DNA from: JBFJVZ01 sp041623895
Lineage (GTDB): Bacteria; Planctomycetota; Planctomycetia; Pirellulales; Pirellulaceae
DNA: 24,508 nucleotides
Assembly (NCBI GenBank): GCA_041623895.1
Contig: JBFJVZ010000057.1
Span: forward strand, 1 to 24,508
Direction: 5' to 3'
Every line of letters begins with the position of its first letter. Position 1 is the stretch's first letter. The position numbers and the translations under genes were made by a program. The notes under the pieces were generated by a model, which ran no database searches, was not told the DNA's origin, and worked only from the letters and a program-made list of their open reading frames with translations. Of this stretch, positions 22,621-24,508 are shown one piece after another.

Positions 22621-22711
22621 CGTAGGCGCGGCAGCTTGCCGTGCTGTTATTCTGACACCGCACGAAACGGCGCCTACGGCTTTTCCTGGCACGGCTGGAA
22701 GCCGCGGCTAC
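22621..22711. repeat. Repeat cluster with 9-bp inverted ends and third 23-bp copy
   Basis: CGTAGGCGC (22621-22629) and GCGCCTACG (22670-22678) form inverted ends 40 bases apart. A third exact copy of the 23-bp unit found at 19406-19459 lies next to them at 22689-22711. The cluster fills the 144-base gap between two minus-strand genes, upstream of the PAS/Fis regulator, and so lies in that gene's likely leader or promoter region. Confidence 0.75.
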
Positions 22712-22754
22712 GGCTCTGGCAGCCGTTTCTTTTTTTGACGCAGCAGCTCGCGGC

Positions 22755-23078
22755 TTAAAACACGTCCAACATGAAGTGGTGGCCTTGGTGATAGCGGCGA
22801 TGGCTGGGATAGAAGTTATGCCACCTTTGGTTGTACACCGGAATCCGCATTTCTGGTGGATATCGATGGTACATGCTGTCGCTGCTGCGGTAGTACTCTT
22901 GTCCCCAGAAGTTCTGAGGATAGTAGACGTACGGATAATGGTAAAAGCGGTTCCAATCACGCGTGCTGGCCTGTCCGCCCCAAGTTTGACCATAGGCACG
23001 CTGGTCCGCCGAGACGGTATCGGCGACCACAAAAGCGCTGCACACAAGCGAGGCGGCAAGGATGAATTGACGGAGCAT
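22755..23078 (-). CDS. Small secreted aromatic-rich protein
   Basis: This 107-aa protein starts at ATG 23078, preceded by an AGGGGGAA ribosome binding site. It opens with a clear signal peptide (MLRQFILAASLVCSAFVVADTVSA, cleavage near residue 24). The mature part is extraordinarily rich in Tyr, His, Arg, Trp and Pro, including RFYHYPYVYYPQNFWGQEYY and a HRRYHQGHHF segment before a LDVF end. It resembles short conserved secreted proteins I associate with planctomycetes; no domain function is known to me. The open frame extends further upstream, but the signal peptide and ribosome binding site fix the start. It is divergent from the gene at 23456. A surface or envelope role is inferred only from export and composition. 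Confidence 0.78.
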   Translation of the reverse strand: MLRQFILAASLVCSAFVVADTVSADQRAYGQTWGGQASTRDWNRFYHYPYVYYPQNFWGQEYYRSSDSMYHRYPPEMRIPVYNQRWHNFYPSHRRYHQGHHFMLDVF

Positions 23079-23455
23079 GACTTCCCCCTGGGCGTTGGGT
23101 GAGGACCAAACGCCGGCGTATTGTGAATCGTTGTACGTATTTGCTGAGACACAGATGTCGGACAACCCCTGGCCGGGTGCCGTGGCAAACTTGTTCCCGC
23201 GGGGGGGAACTGCTCGCGAAACGTCCACTCGGGCCAGCAAATTGCCCATAAATAGGACGTATCGCCAGCAATGGACCGCCACCACGGCCCGATGTACCGT
23301 CAGTATCGGCAGATTCGGCAGCATCGGTTGAGTCGTTCGTGGGGGGAATTCCAGGCAAAATGGGTCGTTAACTGGTCACTAAGCCCGAGAACGACTTCTC
23401 ACCCCCGGTACCGTGCACCTATCATTGACAGACGCCGCTGAGTTCGTCCTCCTCC
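23079..23455. other. Divergent intergenic region, nothing recognised
   Basis: These 377 bases separate two divergent genes for secreted proteins and must carry both promoters. Open frames crossing it on the minus strand are only upstream extensions of the 107-aa gene, lacking start signals. No repeats matching those elsewhere in the window and no RNA gene were seen. Confidence 0.55.
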
Positions 23456-24508
23456 ATGACCGGACGTTTTGTCATGACCTATCGATTTTTTCTGCTCCCC
23501 GCACTGCTGGTCGCTTCATCGTCGACCGCGGGGCTGGCGAAAGCTTGTCCATTTTGCAATGCAGTTTCACAGACGCTGCGGCAAGAGATGTCGGCCATGG
23601 ATGCTGTCGTGATCGGCACCGCCCAACAGGGTGACGACACCCGCAACAAAGAGACCGGTGAGGTCTTGATGCGTATCGAACAAGTTCTCAAAGGCAACGA
23701 ATGGGTCTCGGAGAAACAAGACGTCAAAGCGGTCTACTATGGCGATGTCACCGCCGGAAGACGTTTTTTGCTGTCCGGTGTCGATCCGCCAAAAATGCAG
23801 TGGTCGTGTCTGCCGCTCAGCGAACGTGCAGAAGAGTATGTCGTCAATCTCACCAAGCTGCCCGATAATCCACTGGAACGATTACGGTTCTACGACGACT
23901 TCCTGCAAGACGCTGAATCGATGTTGGCGCGGGACGCCTACGACGAGTTCGCGATTGCACCTTACGATGCGGTCCGCCAACTGGGCCCGGAAATGAATCA
24001 CGACCAATTGGTCAAGTGGATTCGCGATCCAGAGATGTCGACCGACCGCAAGCGGCTGTATCTGACCATGCTGGGCGTGTGCGGCACAGAGAAAGATCTG
24101 CCGTTCTTGGAAGAGATGTTGCGGAGCACTCAGAAGAGCACCCGCGGCGGCCTGGATGCGTTGATTGCCTGCTACCTGACGCTCGCCGGTGAGAAAGGTT
24201 TGCCGCTGATCAATGAACTGTTCCTGGCCAATTTGAAAGCTCCCTACGCCGACACGTACGCGGCCATCATGGCAGTTCGATTTCATGGCACCGAAGGTGA
24301 CGTGATCCCCCGCAGCGCATTGCTGGAGTCCCTGCATCACGTGTTACAGCGAAAGGACCTGGCGGATCTGGTGATTCCCGATTTGGCGAGGTGGAGCGAT
24401 TGGAGCCAAATCGATCAACTCAGCAAGTTGTTCATCGACGCAGATCCCGACAACAACTGGGTCCGCGTGCCGGTCGTCAATTACTTGCGCGCCTGCCCCT
24501 TGCCGGCA
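23456..24508 (+). CDS. Secreted protein with CPFC motif, partial at window end
   Basis: The frame is open from ATG 23456 (or ATG 23474, six codons later) to the end of the window, 351 codons without a stop, so the gene is cut. A signal peptide (FFLLPALLVASSSTAGLAKA) is followed at once by ACPFCNAVSQTLRQEM, a CxxC-containing start that I associate with conserved secreted planctomycete proteins. A beta-rich portion follows (VVIGTAQQG, VLMRIEQVLKGNE, GRRFLLSGV), then from about residue 140 helical pairs resembling HEAT-type repeats (LVKWIRDPEMSTDRKRLYLTMLG, LPFLEEMLRS, GLPLINELFLANLKAPYADTYAAIMAVRFHG). There is no catalytic motif I can name; a scaffold or binding role in the periplasm is possible. 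The CxxC could bind metal or form a disulfide. Confidence 0.8.
   Translation, partial: MTGRFVMTYRFFLLPALLVASSSTAGLAKACPFCNAVSQTLRQEMSAMDAVVIGTAQQGDDTRNKETGEVLMRIEQVLKGNEWVSEKQDVKAVYYGDVTAGRRFLLSGVDPPKMQWSCLPLSERAEEYVVNLTKLPDNPLERLRFYDDFLQDAESMLARDAYDEFAIAPYDAVRQLGPEMNHDQLVKWIRDPEMSTDRKRLYLTMLGVCGTEKDLPFLEEMLRSTQKSTRGGLDALIACYLTLAGEKGLPLINELFLANLKAPYADTYAAIMAVRFHGTEGDVIPRSALLESLHHVLQRKDLADLVIPDLARWSDWSQIDQLSKLFIDADPDNNWVRVPVVNYLRACPLPA

Noticed and set aside
22621..22711. An insertion sequence or CRISPR fragment
   Set aside because: No transposase frame is present, the repeats are not regularly spaced, and there are only one or two copies per locus without spacer-like intervals.

Overview
The window looks like chromosomal DNA of a planctomycete, probably a Rhodopirellula/Pirellulaceae-type organism. 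The reasons are: a cytochrome-type DUF1592/DUF1588 protein followed by a DUF1552 protein, a caspase-fold/FGE-sulfatase fusion, secreted proteins of planctomycete type, a lysine-alanine-threonine pentapeptide protein, few clear Shine-Dalgarno sites, frequent GTG/TTG starts, and several families of short intergenic repeats. The placement rests on reading the sequence only; no database search was possible.

Layout. 1-900: remnant of a GxxExxY-family gene, short repeats, and a YaiI/YqxD (DUF188) gene on the minus strand. 895-3030: exported prolyl oligopeptidase. 3031-3420: non-coding, with repeats and a hairpin. 3421-12602: three consecutive large genes on the plus strand, all double-AAA+ proteins of Clp/Hsp100 type, here called P1 (1149 aa), P2 (1087 aa) and P3 (796 aa). 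12772-13560: M50 site-2-protease-type membrane metalloprotease. 13561-14341: structured leader, small histone-like protein and a strong intrinsic terminator. 14580-19379: three overlapping genes (DUF1592/1588 cytochrome-like protein, Tat-exported DUF1552 protein, pseudo-caspase/FGE fusion). 19456-20550 (minus): Mrp/ApbC Fe-S carrier ATPase. 20770-22610 (minus): a PAS/degenerate NtrC-type AAA/Fis regulator translationally coupled to a small receiver-like protein. 22755-23078 (minus): small secreted aromatic-rich protein. 23456-end: secreted protein with an N-terminal CPFC motif, cut by the window edge.

The most interesting part is the AAA+ triplet. All three proteins share a non-Clp N-terminal region and two AAA+ modules. 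The D2 modules keep Walker A, Walker B, arginine finger and sensor 2, but all three lack the usual GYVG pore loop. The D1 modules are asymmetric: P2 keeps the Walker B acids and an arginine finger, while P1 and P3 have lost both. P1 ends in a region that resembles the PCRF part of class I peptide chain release factors, without a GGQ motif. P2 has a longer, more diverged C-terminal extension, and P3 has none. This pattern suggests a specialised hetero-oligomeric unfoldase or remodelling machine, possibly acting on ribosomes or nascent chains; the function is inference.

Secondary points are a pseudo-caspase with both catalytic residues changed to Arg, an enhancer-binding-protein homologue that has lost its ATPase and sigma-54 contact motifs, and several repeat families, one copy of which supplies the mrp stop codon.
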